DNA of 64,000 nucleotides from Corynebacterium choanae. Its GTDB lineage: Bacteria; Actinomycetota; Actinomycetes; Mycobacteriales; Mycobacteriaceae. Position numbers and translations under genes: made by a program. Location of the stretch: NCBI RefSeq assembly GCF_003813965.1, contig NZ_CP033896.1, positions 2,604,001 to 2,668,000 of the forward strand, in the 5' to 3' direction. Positions 29,025 through 39,600 of the stretch are shown piece by piece. Each line of letters opens with the position of its first letter. The stretch's first letter is position 1. The notes beneath the pieces are model-generated. The model was given only the letters and a program-made list of their open reading frames with translations, did not search any database and was not told the origin of the DNA.

Positions 29025-29783
29025 CTACCGGTTGGGTGAAGTAGTGGTGAGGGTGTGGAGTACCTCGAGAGTCTTTTTCGCGGTGGCTTTGGCTGACCCT
29101 GGGTTTTGCCCAGTAACCAGACGCCCATCGACTTGGGTGTAGGAGGCAAACGGCACCAGCCCCTTGGAATAGTTGGCACCTAAGTCTTTCATCCGCTGCT
29201 CAACGTTATAAGGCACCAGTTTCGCCACCCCTGCTAGGACTTCCTCACGCCAGGAAAAACCAGTGATGCTTCGATCTTTGACCAGTGGGGTGCCATCAGA
29301 CAAGGTGGTTTCCAACAGGCCGCAATAGCCGTGGCAGACGGCTGCTACCACGCCACCTTGCTCGTAAATGTCGCGAGTGAGTTGCTGCAGGCCTTCACTG
29401 CCAGGAAAGTCATACATGACAGCGTGGCCGCCGGTAAAGAAGATCGCATCAACATCAGCAGCATCCACCTCATCTGGGTTCTTCGTGTGCTCGAGCAGTG
29501 CCATGCGGGTTGGATCGTTCAGCCAAGCTTTAGCTGAAGCATCCAGATTAGGGAATTTAAGTGAGCGTGGTTCAAGTGGCGACTTGCCACCCCGGGGGCT
29601 GACAATTATCTGCTCAAAGCCGGCCTGCTCGAAAACCTCGTAGGAGTGGGTGAGCTCGGACAGCCATAGGCCCGTGGCATGTTTGGGATCAGATTCATAG
29701 GCATCAACATTGGTGACAACCTGCAAAATTCGCCTCGTTGTATGCATATCGTCCATATTCTCCAATTCTTTCCTGCTGTGCAT
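29025..29783 (-). CDS. DJ-1/PfpI-family protein (HchA-like)
   Basis: 252 residues of the type 1 glutamine-amidotransferase-like fold. The nucleophile-elbow cysteine is in AAVCHGYCGLL and the supporting acidic residue in WLSELTHSYEVFEQAG; the Glu-Asp-type loop FFTGGHAVMYDFPG is also present. HchA-like members act as glutathione-independent glyoxalases/deglycases; a role in methylglyoxal or electrophile detoxification is inferred. The start may be ATG 29783, 29756 or 29747; GGAG precedes the inner ones. Only 6 bp separate the gene from the upstream oxidoreductase, so they form one operon, ending in a terminator at 28913-28950. Confidence 0.85.
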   Translation of the reverse strand: MHSRKELENMDDMHTTRRILQVVTNVDAYESDPKHATGLWLSELTHSYEVFEQAGFEQIIVSPRGGKSPLEPRSLKFPNLDASAKAWLNDPTRMALLEHTKNPDEVDAADVDAIFFTGGHAVMYDFPGSEGLQQLTRDIYEQGGVVAAVCHGYCGLLETTLSDGTPLVKDRSITGFSWREEVLAGVAKLVPYNVEQRMKDLGANYSKGLVPFASYTQVDGRLVTGQNPGSAKATAKKTLEVLHTLTTTSPNR

Positions 29784-29789
29784 GTGTGT

Positions 29790-31034
29790 TTAGCGCCCGG
29801 CGTTTCGGCGCTGTAGCCAGGTGCCATAGTTGCGGTTGGCTTTTTTCGTTCCCAGTTGGCTCAGGGCCAGTGTGATGCGCGGATCCATCCACAAGATGGG
29901 TTGTTTATTTTTCGACAGTCGTTTCATTTGCCAGCGCACCCACGCCATGGAAGCAGCCGAGGCAATCGCTTTGTTAGCGATCCGCGTGCGAGGAATAGCG
30001 GGGCTGGCCTGAGGGTCTGTGTTCCAAGTGTTGACCAGGTTGGGGTCAGCAGCCAGCGCGGTGCCCATCCCCACCAGGGTCACACCCGATTCAAGGACCT
30101 GGTTGGCGACACTTTGACGCACTACTCCGCCGGTGACCATCAGCGGCAACGGTGAGGTTTCAAGCAGCTGCTGGGCCATGTCAAGGAAGTAGGCTTCACG
30201 TGCCTGGGTTCGCTCATCGGCAGAGTTACCAGTCATGGCTGGGCTCTCATAAGAGCCGCCAGAAAGTTCCACTAGATCTGCCCCGGCCTGGGCCAGGATG
30301 TCAATGACCTGCCTAGCATCATCCACACTGAACCCACCACGCTGAAAATCGGAGGAGTTGAGCTTTACCGCCACCACGAAATCCTTTGGCACCCGCCGGC
30401 GAATCCCAGTAACAATCCGATCGAGCATTCGGGCGCGATTCTCAAGAGTGCCACCCCACTCGTCATCGCGCTCATTAACCAGTGGCGACAGAAACTGCGA
30501 CAAAAGGTAACCGTGCGCCGCATGTACCTCAACTCCATCAAATCCTGCCTGAAAAGCCAACGTGGCTGTGGTGATGAACATGTCGATTACTTGCTCAATC
30601 TGCTCACCGGTCATTTTGGCAGCTGGGGCAAACTTTGCACGCGCAGAGCCCACATCAACCTGACTGGTACTTGGCGACCACACCACCCCAGGCTGACCCG
30701 ACAAGACCTGACGGCCTGGGTGGTTAATCTGCATCCAAATCTTGGCTCCGCCCTCATGAGCAACCTGCGCCCAGCGTTTGAACGGCGCTAACGGCTGGCG
30801 CTCATCAAGCACAATCGCTTGAGGGCCAGTTAGCGCCGCATCGTGAACCATCACGTTGCCGGTAATCAAGGTTCCTGTTCCCCCACGCGCCCAGGTGCGA
30901 TAGAGGGTAAACACCGCATCGCCTGGCACATGAGCGCCAGCGCCTAAAGACTCTTCCATTGCGGCCTTGACTAAACGGTTAGGTACACGTGCACCTGAGG
31001 CAAACACATACGGGCTGAGTAGTTTGCTCGACAT
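29790..31034 (-). CDS. NADH:flavin oxidoreductase (old yellow enzyme family)
   Basis: About 414 residues of the FMN-binding OYE TIM barrel. Landmarks are PNRLVKAAMEE near the N-terminus and WMQINHPGRQ. The active-site GFDGVEVHAAHGYLLSQFLS and NERDDEWGGTLENRARM motif follow, then the FMN-phosphate site MVTGGVV. OYEs reduce activated alkenes, quinones and nitro compounds. The start may be ATG 31034 (MSSKLLSPY) or ATG 31046. It is divergent from a TetR gene, with a GTTTAC...GTAAAC operator in the 50-bp gap, and co-transcribed with the DJ-1-like gene. The arrangement resembles the nemR-nemA electrophile system. Confidence 0.92.
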   Translation of the reverse strand: MSSKLLSPYVFASGARVPNRLVKAAMEESLGAGAHVPGDAVFTLYRTWARGGTGTLITGNVMVHDAALTGPQAIVLDERQPLAPFKRWAQVAHEGGAKIWMQINHPGRQVLSGQPGVVWSPSTSQVDVGSARAKFAPAAKMTGEQIEQVIDMFITTATLAFQAGFDGVEVHAAHGYLLSQFLSPLVNERDDEWGGTLENRARMLDRIVTGIRRRVPKDFVVAVKLNSSDFQRGGFSVDDARQVIDILAQAGADLVELSGGSYESPAMTGNSADERTQAREAYFLDMAQQLLETSPLPLMVTGGVVRQSVANQVLESGVTLVGMGTALAADPNLVNTWNTDPQASPAIPRTRIANKAIASAASMAWVRWQMKRLSKNKQPILWMDPRITLALSQLGTKKANRNYGTWLQRRNAGR

Positions 31035-31054
31035 TCGAATCCCCATCTACTAAA

Positions 31055-31069
31055 GTTTACGCTGTAAAC
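31055..31069. promoter_or_regulatory. Operator-like palindrome between OYE and TetR genes
   Basis: GTTTAC-gct-GTAAAC with perfect 6-bp arms lies in the short divergent gap, 18 bp from the TetR start. It is the obvious site for autoregulation by the TetR protein. Confidence 0.7.
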
Positions 31070-31086
31070 ATACAGGGTAGAACGGG

Positions 31087-31701
31087 ATGTGTACAGTGTC
31101 AACATTAGGGCGTGGTTCTTACCATCACGGCGACCTTCGAGCAGCGCTGCTATCACAAGCGCGTTCCATGCTCGCTCAATCGTCAACGTTGTCTTTGCGT
31201 GCTCTAGCCAAGGAAACTGGCGTTACACCTACAGCGGTTTACCGCCATTTCGCAGACAAGCAAGCCCTTGAATCGGCGCTTGCTGCTCAAGGCTATGGCG
31301 AACTGTTGCAGTGCTTGAAAACCGAGCATGAAACCAACGTTGACGCCCGCGAGGATATGTGGCGACTTGCCTGGGCTTACATCATCTGGGCACGTGACAA
31401 CGAGCCTTTGTTTTCCCTGATGTTCACCACCCAGTGCGACCCCACTGCCCCTGAACGAGTCGAAGCCGTCAAAGACTTGACCGCCTTCTTATCCAGCCAA
31501 GTCCACCACTGGTATCCCCATCACGCTACCGACACGTTCCTAACCGCACTGTGGGGATTCGTCCATGGCATCACCACGTTGTATCTGCAAGGCAAAATCC
31601 TCACCAGCGCCACCACAGCTGGAGCCCAAGACGTTGACCTAGAAGAACAAGTCCACTGCCTGTGGTTAGCCTTTATCAGCCCGCTCCCGCTCGATCACTA
31701 G
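31087..31701 (+). CDS. TetR-family regulator of the OYE/DJ-1 operon
   Basis: 204 residues. TetR_N helix-turn-helix at about residues 10-60 (LRALAKETGVTPTAVYRHFADKQALE), then a helical C-terminal domain of the type found in WHG/TetR_C regulators (DMWRLAWAYIIWARDNEPLF). Start ATG 31087 with GAACGGG close upstream. It is divergent from the oxidoreductase operon with the palindrome 31055-31069 between them, so it probably represses both promoters. It has four cysteines (positions 2, near 76, near 116 and near 190), which could sense electrophiles as in NemR; this is inference. Decayed recombinase DNA begins right behind its stop. Confidence 0.9.
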   Translation: MCTVSTLGRGSYHHGDLRAALLSQARSMLAQSSTLSLRALAKETGVTPTAVYRHFADKQALESALAAQGYGELLQCLKTEHETNVDAREDMWRLAWAYIIWARDNEPLFSLMFTTQCDPTAPERVEAVKDLTAFLSSQVHHWYPHHATDTFLTALWGFVHGITTLYLQGKILTSATTAGAQDVDLEEQVHCLWLAFISPLPLDH

Positions 31702-32440
31702 CGGCCCGATGGTGATGCCGGCTTTGAAGATGAACTCGATACGCCAATCTGGGTAGATGGTGGCGTGTACGATGAGGGTGAACCATAGGGCGTGGGTGAA
31801 CGTGAGCGCTCCCAGGGCCAGGGATACGAGGTTGTCGAGGTAGTTCTGGGCTAGGGCGAGTGGCTGTTAGGCCTGGGCAATCTGGTCGGCCTGCGGGTGA
31901 GGCATTTGCTCTGGGTGCTTGCGCGTGTCTTTGTTATTGCACTGCGAGATGGTGCGCCGATAGGGGGCGTTGGAGTGCCAAGTCTTAGACCCCGTCAATC
32001 CCGCCGCACACTGTGCACTTGCGTGTCGCGGTGAAGGGGGTGGGAAGCGCAACGCCCCTTCCTGGCATCCATGATGAGTTAGACCAATTGCCAGGTGTCC
32101 GGGTCGATGATGGCTGGGTGGGAACCTGACACGTAGTACTGGGGAATCTTGCCCTTGGTTTTTCATCTGCTCCTTGGCCAGGAAGTCTTCCACATAGGAT
32201 TGTGGCAAGAGGGCGTCGCCCTGGTACTTCTCGTTGGTCAAAGTCGAGAGGATGCCGCTGTAGGCCCATTTGCCCTGGGTTTTCTTGCCCCCGGCCCTTT
32301 CCGGGTTAGGGATTCACACTTCGGTCAGCTGCTTGGCGATAGACCCACACGTCATTCCGGGCAAAGAGGCTCACTGGCCCTGAAGTCGATGGTGGGTGGG
32401 GTGTGTGGGGTGAGAGCAGTCGTGGTCATGACAAGAATCC
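31702..32440 (-). pseudogene. Decayed large serine recombinase (C-terminal half)
   Basis: Recognisable pieces lie in several minus-strand frames. In order they are GKWAYSGILSTLTNEKYQGD and LLPQSYVEDFLAKEQMK (near 32260-32160), then QYYV.GSHPAIIDPDTWQLV in a shifted frame (near 32140-32070). A zinc-ribbon half with GSKTWHSN.PYRR..SQCNN (near 31985-31920) and a last piece ending WRIEFIFKAGITI (near 31760-31720) follow. This is the order seen in TnpX/Tn916-like large serine recombinases. At least two frameshifts and several stops make it non-functional, and the catalytic N-terminus is missing. Confidence 0.75.
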
Positions 32441-32468
32441 TTAAGAATCAGAGGGCGTAAAACGGGAA

Positions 32469-32494
32469 GATCTCCACCAACACGGGTGGAGATC
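32469..32494 (-). terminator. Hairpin between the two decayed genes
   Basis: Perfect 10-bp arms (GATCTCCACC / GGTGGAGATC) with a 6-nt loop. On the minus strand it is followed by TTCCCGTTTT. Confidence 0.65.
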
Positions 32495-32528
32495 AAAGAG
32501 AGAAGCGACGAAAGCGGAGCCGGCTTGG

Positions 32529-32960
32529 TTAGCGGTTCTGCAAGAGTCGTTCCATCGGGTCTGATGGCAGGGGTGTGGAGCCGGTGGCGCAGTTGGCTTT
32601 AACGATGTCGAAAATCTCGTATCACAACGCATTCGTCTGCTTCTGATAACTCTGGCTCATGGCCACAAACGGGCTGGCGATAGCAGCCCCAGTTGTTGGA
32701 GGTTTACCCAGCAGGTCGAAGTCACTGATGGCTTTTTCGCATGAGATGAAGCGGGCGAAAGACTGCGCATACGCTTCAAGGAGGCGTTTGGAGATGAACT
32801 CTGGATGCAGCCCTTATCGGCCAGCCACGCCCTCGTCTCACGGTAAAACGCATCAGCCCCAAGCGGGCTACCATCCTGCTGTTGTGCCGCAAGGTATGCG
32901 GAGGGCTCTGGCATGTCCACGCCCGCCAGGAGTGCACCTTCGTGCGTGTCGGTGCCGGTG
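32529..32960 (-). pseudogene. Decayed P27-type phage terminase small subunit
   Basis: Reading across one frameshift gives YRETRAWLADKG, then EFISKRLLEAYAQSFARF, SCEKAISDFDLLGKPPTTG, AAIASPFVAMSQSYQKQ, a TGA stop where the family has Trp (NAL*YEIFDIV), and DPMERLLQNR at the end. This matches P27-family small terminase subunits, which also occur in integrative elements of Gram-positive bacteria. The frameshift near 32810 and the internal stop near 32616 inactivate it. With the recombinase remnant it shows that a mobile element once sat here. Confidence 0.7.
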
Positions 32961-33146
32961 AAGTCCTATGGCTCCGGCGGACCATCAACGCTCTAGATGC
33001 GTCCGGTGCGGCCATTGGTCAGGAGGTCTGTGAGGGGGTCGGGGTTGGTGCCTGCACGGATGCGGCGTCCGCCCCTGTTCGTACCATCACGAGCCATCAG
33101 GTCATTTACTTCCTACTAGGAGGATGGCGAGCAAAAGTGGACAATA

Positions 33147-33389
33147 ATGAGACAAATAGTTGTGGTTTGGGAGGAAGACTTTCCCTATGAGCCAGAACAA
33201 ATTTGGAAGGTAGTCACAGATTTAGCAAGCTGGCAATGGCGTAGCGATCTGGCTGACTGCAAGGTCATTGACGAGCGCAGATGCATCGAGATTCCAAAGA
33301 AGGGCAAACCTGTCCACTTCCTTGTTGTTGTCGCAGCTCTATCCCACTCCGTTGTAAAGCGAGACACCCATGCAGCACAGCACAACTAG
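33147..33389 (+). pseudogene. Truncated SRPBCC-family protein
   Basis: 80 codons beginning MRQIVVVWEEDFPYEPEQIW with VVTDLASWQWRSDLADCKVI, typical of the first third of SRPBCC (polyketide-cyclase-like) proteins of about 140 residues. Similarity stops after KKGKPVHF, and the remaining codons look random, so it is probably a truncated gene at the right end of the island. Confidence 0.5.
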
Positions 33390-33559
33390 TGCGACACGAG
33401 TTGCCGAGTGACGTTGGCGCAAAGCACAGCACAGGATCCGCTCCCCCGTTGTTGTTTCACCAGCTGGAGCAGCAGTCTTTAAGGGGGGGAAATGGCCAAA
33501 GCCTGGAACGTGTTCGGGCGAAGAAGATCGTTGCGCAAACAGCTCCAGGCTTTGTGGCC

Positions 33560-33620
33560 TGCCGGGCACCGGTAGGTGATAAATCGGTAAGACCTCATCA
33601 TCTGCCGAAGGTGCCCGGCA
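33560..33620 (-). terminator. Inverted repeat downstream of the giant adhesin gene
   Basis: Perfect 11-bp arms (TGCCGGGCACC / GGTGCCCGGCA), loop 39 nt, 53 bp after the adhesin stop. A second repeat pair (AAAGCCTGGA / TCCAGGCTTT) lies beyond at about 33500-33553. Together they may stop transcription. Confidence 0.5.
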
Positions 33621-33672
33621 TCTGTATTGAGTTATTGCTTAACCAGGCAGCTTCCTGCCACCCGGATGGTCA

Positions 33673-36600
33673 CTACTGCTGTGTTTTCCGCCGCCGGGAA
33701 GCAACCAGCATGAGCGCGAACCCACCAACAACTGCCAGCAGGCTGACCAGCGCAAGTGTTTCCACATTGGCACCGGTGCGCGCCAACAGATGCTGCCCCG
33801 GATCGTGAACTGGCTGCTCTACCGGTTGCTGCGGTGCAGTGTCGGCTGCCGGCTGCTCACTTGGTACAGCTGGTGGTGCAGTAGGTACCGACGGTGCCGG
33901 CAGTGAAGGAATCACCGATGGCAGTAGTGGCAGCACAGCCAGTGGTGGGATCAACCAGGTCCACCACGGCAGCTCACTCGAGGAGGACTCGCCTGGTTCC
34001 TCATCAGGCTTCGGCTTCACTACGGACGGCTCCTCCGGCTCACCAGGTTCCTCTGGGGTAGTCGTTGGCTCCTCCGGCTCCGGAGTGGTTTCTTCATCCG
34101 GGTTTGGTTTCGTGTGCGTTTCCTTCTGGTAGCCGAAGTTCACATCAGTGCTGGTGTTGCCTTCAGTGACGGTTACGGTAAAGGATTCGCTGAGTGCACC
34201 GTTATCCGGATCGGCGGATTGCACCATTCCGTCTGGGGTTTGCACCACGACCACATAGTCACCGGCAGGAAGCGTATCGAAGTGATAGTAGCCGTCCTGA
34301 TCAGTGGTGGTGGTAGCGATCACTTTGCCGTCAGCGTCGTGCAGTTCCACGGTGACATCGGCAATGCCTGAATCCTGCGGATCAAGGCTGCCGATAGTTT
34401 CCCGATCTTCGAAGATCGTGCCGCTAATCGCACCAGGTTGGGGTGCTTTCACCGCAGTGTAGAACGCATCAGCAGCGGTGAGCGGCTGGTTGCTATCGCT
34501 GTTGACACCGGTGACGGAGAGACCATGGTTGATCACACCGTCGGCACGACCATCAATAGTGACTGTGGCAGACAATTCCTGTCTTGGTAGCAGCACCAGT
34601 GGGAGCAGGGTTTCGTCGCTGGAGAACACGATCTCCCCCTCCGGGGTGACCCGCAGGATCATTCCTGGCTGCGGGGTACCGGTAGTTGGGGTCGCATCGC
34701 CGGCGAGGGTGAATCCTGCAATTGCTGCCGGATTAACACCGTCGACTGCCACGGTGACACCGGCCAGTGGTGACTTACCAGTGTTTGCAATGGTGATCGC
34801 GGCCGTGATGGGGGTGTTCGCATCGACGAGCACTGCTTCCTTAGCGGTTTGCCCATCACCGAAGGTCTCCCCGGTGGTGGCCTCGGCGTTGTCGGCGAAA
34901 ATCTTGACACTCAAGCCGGCTTCACGGGGAGCCAACGGCACCTTCACCGAGGCGGTGGCTTCATCAGACTCCACCCCACGGAAGCTACCGCGGGCGGTTG
35001 CCGTGTTGGTAAGCGAATCTTGTTTTATCTGCTGCTGAGTGACGGTTTCTTCGCCGACACAGGTGATCTTCTCACCGGCGGCCAGACGACCCTGGCCGGT
35101 GGTGAACCCTGGCCGCGGACAGGTCAGCGAGCCGCCGCGTTCCGCCAGATCCTTGTCGGCCACGGTGATCTTCTCCACGGGGATGGTGCCAGGGTTGGTC
35201 ACCACAATCTCATAGCGGATCACTTCACCGACCTGATAGGACCGTGACTCGGTCACCGTCTTACTGATCGTCAACGCGGGGCGTGCAGTATTCACTGTCG
35301 CCGTCGACTCTTGTGAGGTCACCACACTGCTGTCCACGGCGATGGTCGCATCCTCATTGGATACTTCCCGCAGCGGCACAGTCGCACTCACAGTTGCCAC
35401 ATTGTTGATCACACCTGCTTCGACATCGGCGTCAGTGACCGACAGCTTCGCGGAACGACAGATGGTGGTTTCCCCTGGCGCCAGCTGAGTTGCGGCACAG
35501 GTGATCGCCACCTGCCGGTCAGTGAGCAGTTGATCGTTGATCACCAAACCGTCAACGGTGACATCGCCTTCATTGGTCACCGTGAACCGGTAGGAAACCT
35601 CGTCGCCGGCAACATAGTAGTCCTGCGGCTCGTCGACTTCCTTAACCAGTGAGATCTTCGGATCGTGGCCGAGGTTGCGGTGCACAGTCGCTGTCACCGG
35701 GTCGATTGTTTTCGTCCCGAAGCTTGCCTGCGCTGCAGCGGTATTGCTCAACCCGGCATAGCGGTCAACATCCTTTTGGCTGATGGTGTAGCGGTAGGTG
35801 CACGATGTGTCATCCCCGATAGCGAGTCCAGCAGTACCGTTGAGCACTGCTTGATCTTCACAGGTGACATCAGATACCTGTGGGCTGTCCAACATGGCAT
35901 CAACGAGCTTCACGTTTTCAGCCGGGGTGGTGCCCACGTTGCTGATCGTCACCGTGTAGGTGATCACATCACCGGCGTGGAGGGCAGCCTCCGGGGCAAC
36001 ATCACTGGTTTTCGTGATCGCCAAGGCTGGTACACCGGTGGCGAACTCGACCGTGTCTTCATCCCGGACCCGGAATTCGAAGGGGGTGTCATCGGCCATC
36101 TTCGGGGTAAGCCCGGTGACGGTGGCGGTGTTGCTCACCTTCCCGGCGGCAGCCTCATCAGCGGTCACCACATGATCTTGGGTGCCGCATTCCACGATTT
36201 GCCCCGGTTTCACCGTCGCCGGTTCACAGGTGAACACGGCTTCGCCGAACTTCGGATCGATCACCTTCACATTGTGCAGGGTGACCTTGCCGGTGTTCGT
36301 TGCGGTAAACCGGTAGGTGACCGTGTCCCCTTCGATGTATTGCTTCCGCTGGTTGTCGATGGTTTTTTCCAGCTGCAGGGCAGCATCCTCAACCACGGTG
36401 ATGGTGGCGGTGGCGGTGTCGTCTACCGGCACCCGGTTGGTGGTCTCCTCGGGGGATGATTCACCGTCGGCAGCAATACCAGTGGTGTAGGCGTCCACCC
36501 GGGCAGTGTTGACCAATGCATCTTGGGCATCGACTTCGTCCTGGGTGATGGTCTTCTTCCCCCGACAGGTCACCGAATCACCCTGTTTTTCCAAGGTGAC

Positions 36601-39600
36601 CCCGGTGGTGGCGGCTGCCGGCTGGTCGCACTCCAAGGATTCGGGGCTAAACCACGGATCCTTGATCACCACACCAGCAAGTGGGGTGGTGCCCGTGTTG
36701 GTGGCCGTGAGGGTGAAGGTCACTTCATCATCGGCAGCCCAATCACTGGAACGGTCAGCTTCCTTGGTGAGCTGAATCGACGGCCGACCAACAGGAACTG
36801 TTACCTCCGCATCACTACCCACACTGCCACCGGTCGGGATTTCCGTCCCGTCCTCGGTGGTGAGGTTGCTGCGATCTGCTGGGGTTACGGCAGTCACCGT
36901 GGCCACATTGAGCAGTTCACCGGAGTCGGCGGCTGCTTCCGCAGCGGTGACCCGGTGCGGCGGGGTGACACATTCCATCTGTTGGCCGGGGGCAAGAGTG
37001 GCCTCCGGGCAGGTGATCGGATCGTCGCCGAACATCGGGTCGGTGACAACAATGTTGTCCAATGTCACCGTGCCAGTGTTGGTCACTGTCAAGGTGTAGA
37101 CCACCTCGTCGCCTTCCACATACTGCTGCTTGGCCGTGTCCGCACTCACCGCTTTGGCCAAGGTGATCCCAGCCAAGGTGGCGGTTGGCACAGTTGCAGT
37201 CGCCTCCGGGGAGGTAACGGTTTGCGGGGTGTCGTCGCCACTGCCGTGCACATTCCGGGTGACTGTCGCCGTGTTGATCACCGAATCGCTGGCATCCACT
37301 TCTCTTTGGGTGACAGTGGTGATCGCAAAACAGGTGACCGTGTCGCCGGCGGCAACAGTGTCAATTGCCTGCGGTGCAATCCCGTCCGCCTCTGGGCGAA
37401 TATAGCGTGCTTGCGTTGCCGCATCAGCGGTAGCATCCCCTGCGGCTTGCGCCGGCAGGTTCGGATAGCAGGCAATATCGCTGGCATCAGCGAACCGTGG
37501 ATCGTTGATCACCACGCCCTCAGCGGGGGCGTTACCACTGTTGGTGACAGTGATCGCCCACTCGATCCGGGAACCGGCACTGACTTGGTCATCTCGGACT
37601 GGGTCCGCCGCAGATCCATCATCTTCAGCGCTGCTGCTTGCCGCATCCGATTCGAGAATGCGGGAAGTTTTCGCAATGGTCAACGACGGGGTACCGGTAG
37701 CGACAACAGCTTGCGCCGCATTGCTATCTACCGTGTTATCCTCCGGATCAACACCATGGGCGGTAGCAGTGTTCACCAATTCGTTGGTTTGTGCACCGGT
37801 GGCAGCATCCTCATCGGTGATGACATAGTCACCATGGCAGGTCACCGTCTCACCTGCGGCAAGACCATCTTGCAGGACTGTCTCATCACAAACAATGTCG
37901 ACACCAGCTTGAGCGAGCATCGGATCGTCAATGGTGAGATCCTTGATGGTGCGCTGGCCGGTGTTTTCCACCGTGAACTCATAGCGGACAGTATCGCCCG
38001 CCTGGTAGAGCCCCTGCTTGTCCGCAACCTGTTTCTTCAAGGTCAGCCCAGTGTCTTGCCGCAACGTTGCTGCAGCGGTCGCCTGGTCTTTCACCACCGG
38101 CGCCTTGCGGGTGCGACCCTCCACGGATGCGGTGTTGTCAATGCTTGCCCCGCCGTCAACATCGGCCTGGGTGACAGTTAATGCTGCGCTACATTTCACC
38201 GCCGCACCCTTGGCGAGCGTCCCACCGTCAGCGCTGGTCAATGCCGGATTCTCAGCACATTCCACAGCGGTGGCGGAATTGTCACCGCGTCGCACCCGTT
38301 CATCGATGAGCGCGTCGACAAGCTTGACATTCGTCAAGTCCGTTTCGCCGGTGTTGCGCACGGTGAGCTCGTAGGCGATGGTGTCGCCAACGGCATAGTT
38401 TTCCTGCTTATCGGTGATGGTCTTGTCCACCGCAATACCAGGAGCAACCACGTTGTCGCTGACCGTATTCGACTCGCCGGTTGGCGCATCGATATTAAAG
38501 GACTGGCTTGGCAGCATGCTGGTGTAGCTGGCGGTATTGGTCAGTACCCCAACGTCTGCTGGCTGCACCGTGTACTCCTGCGAGGTGCAGGTGTAGTGCT
38601 CACCGGGTGCCAGTGTCTGCGGAGTGCAGTCAAGCGTTACGCCACGGTTGGTCAGCATCTCATCGGTGATAGTGACATCACGCAGGGTGACATCACCGGT
38701 GTTGGTGACGGTAAAGGTGTAGGTCACCGTGTCGCCTGCGACAAGATCACCGTCCGCATTCGAGCTTTTCGCCAGGGTGAGACCCGCATGTTCTAGGGTT
38801 TCCACAGCGGCCGTGGCGGTCGCGTCGGGCACAGCTTTGCCGTTGGCATCGCTGCCTTTAGCCACCACCGTATTACTGATGGTGACGGAAGCATCAACAT
38901 CTTCTTGGGTGATGTCGATAGTCGCAGCACAGGTAACCACTGTTTGCGGATCCAATGCTGGCAAGCCGTCGAATCCGTTGAAAGTGTCCTCTTGACCCGG
39001 GATTTGGCATTCCAGGTTGGTGACGCCACGACTCTTGAGCATGTCGTCAACGATCGTGCCGCCGGTTAAGGTGGCAGTGCCGTTGTTGGTGACCTGAATC
39101 TGATAGGTCACCTGGTCACCAGCCCGAAGCTTATTCAGATCCGCGCCACCCACACCAATCGGGGTTTTGGTCACGGTCAGATTCGGCGCCCCCGTCGGCA
39201 GGGTCACTGCGGCCTCGTTAGAGGTCACCGGAGTTCCGGTGATTGTCTGGCCACTAGCGGTTGCAGTGTTCACCAAGCTGGATGCCACTGTTGCCGAAAC
39301 ATCGCCTTCGGTGACCGTATAGGTTCCCGAGCAGGTGATTTGTTGCCCAACGGCAAGATTCGCAGCACCATCCGCAGGACAGGTGACATCCTTCAGCTTT
39401 TTATCTTCGATGGTGATCTGGCGGATCGTGGTGTTTCCGGTGTTGGTGACATCGAAGTAGTAGGTCACTTTATCACCGACCAGCAACGGCTGACGTGTGT
39501 CTTCCGCGGCGCGCTTTACCAGCAGCAATTCCGGCTTCGCGGCCGGTGGGGTCACTGTTGCAACATTGTCTTTGTCGCTGACCGCACCTTCGTTAAGTAC

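Noticed and set aside
36523..38181. 552-codon open frame on the plus strand inside the giant adhesin gene
   Set aside because: It is the complement of a strongly biased, repeat-rich coding sequence. The translation has no family features, and similar shadows occur all along the adhesin.
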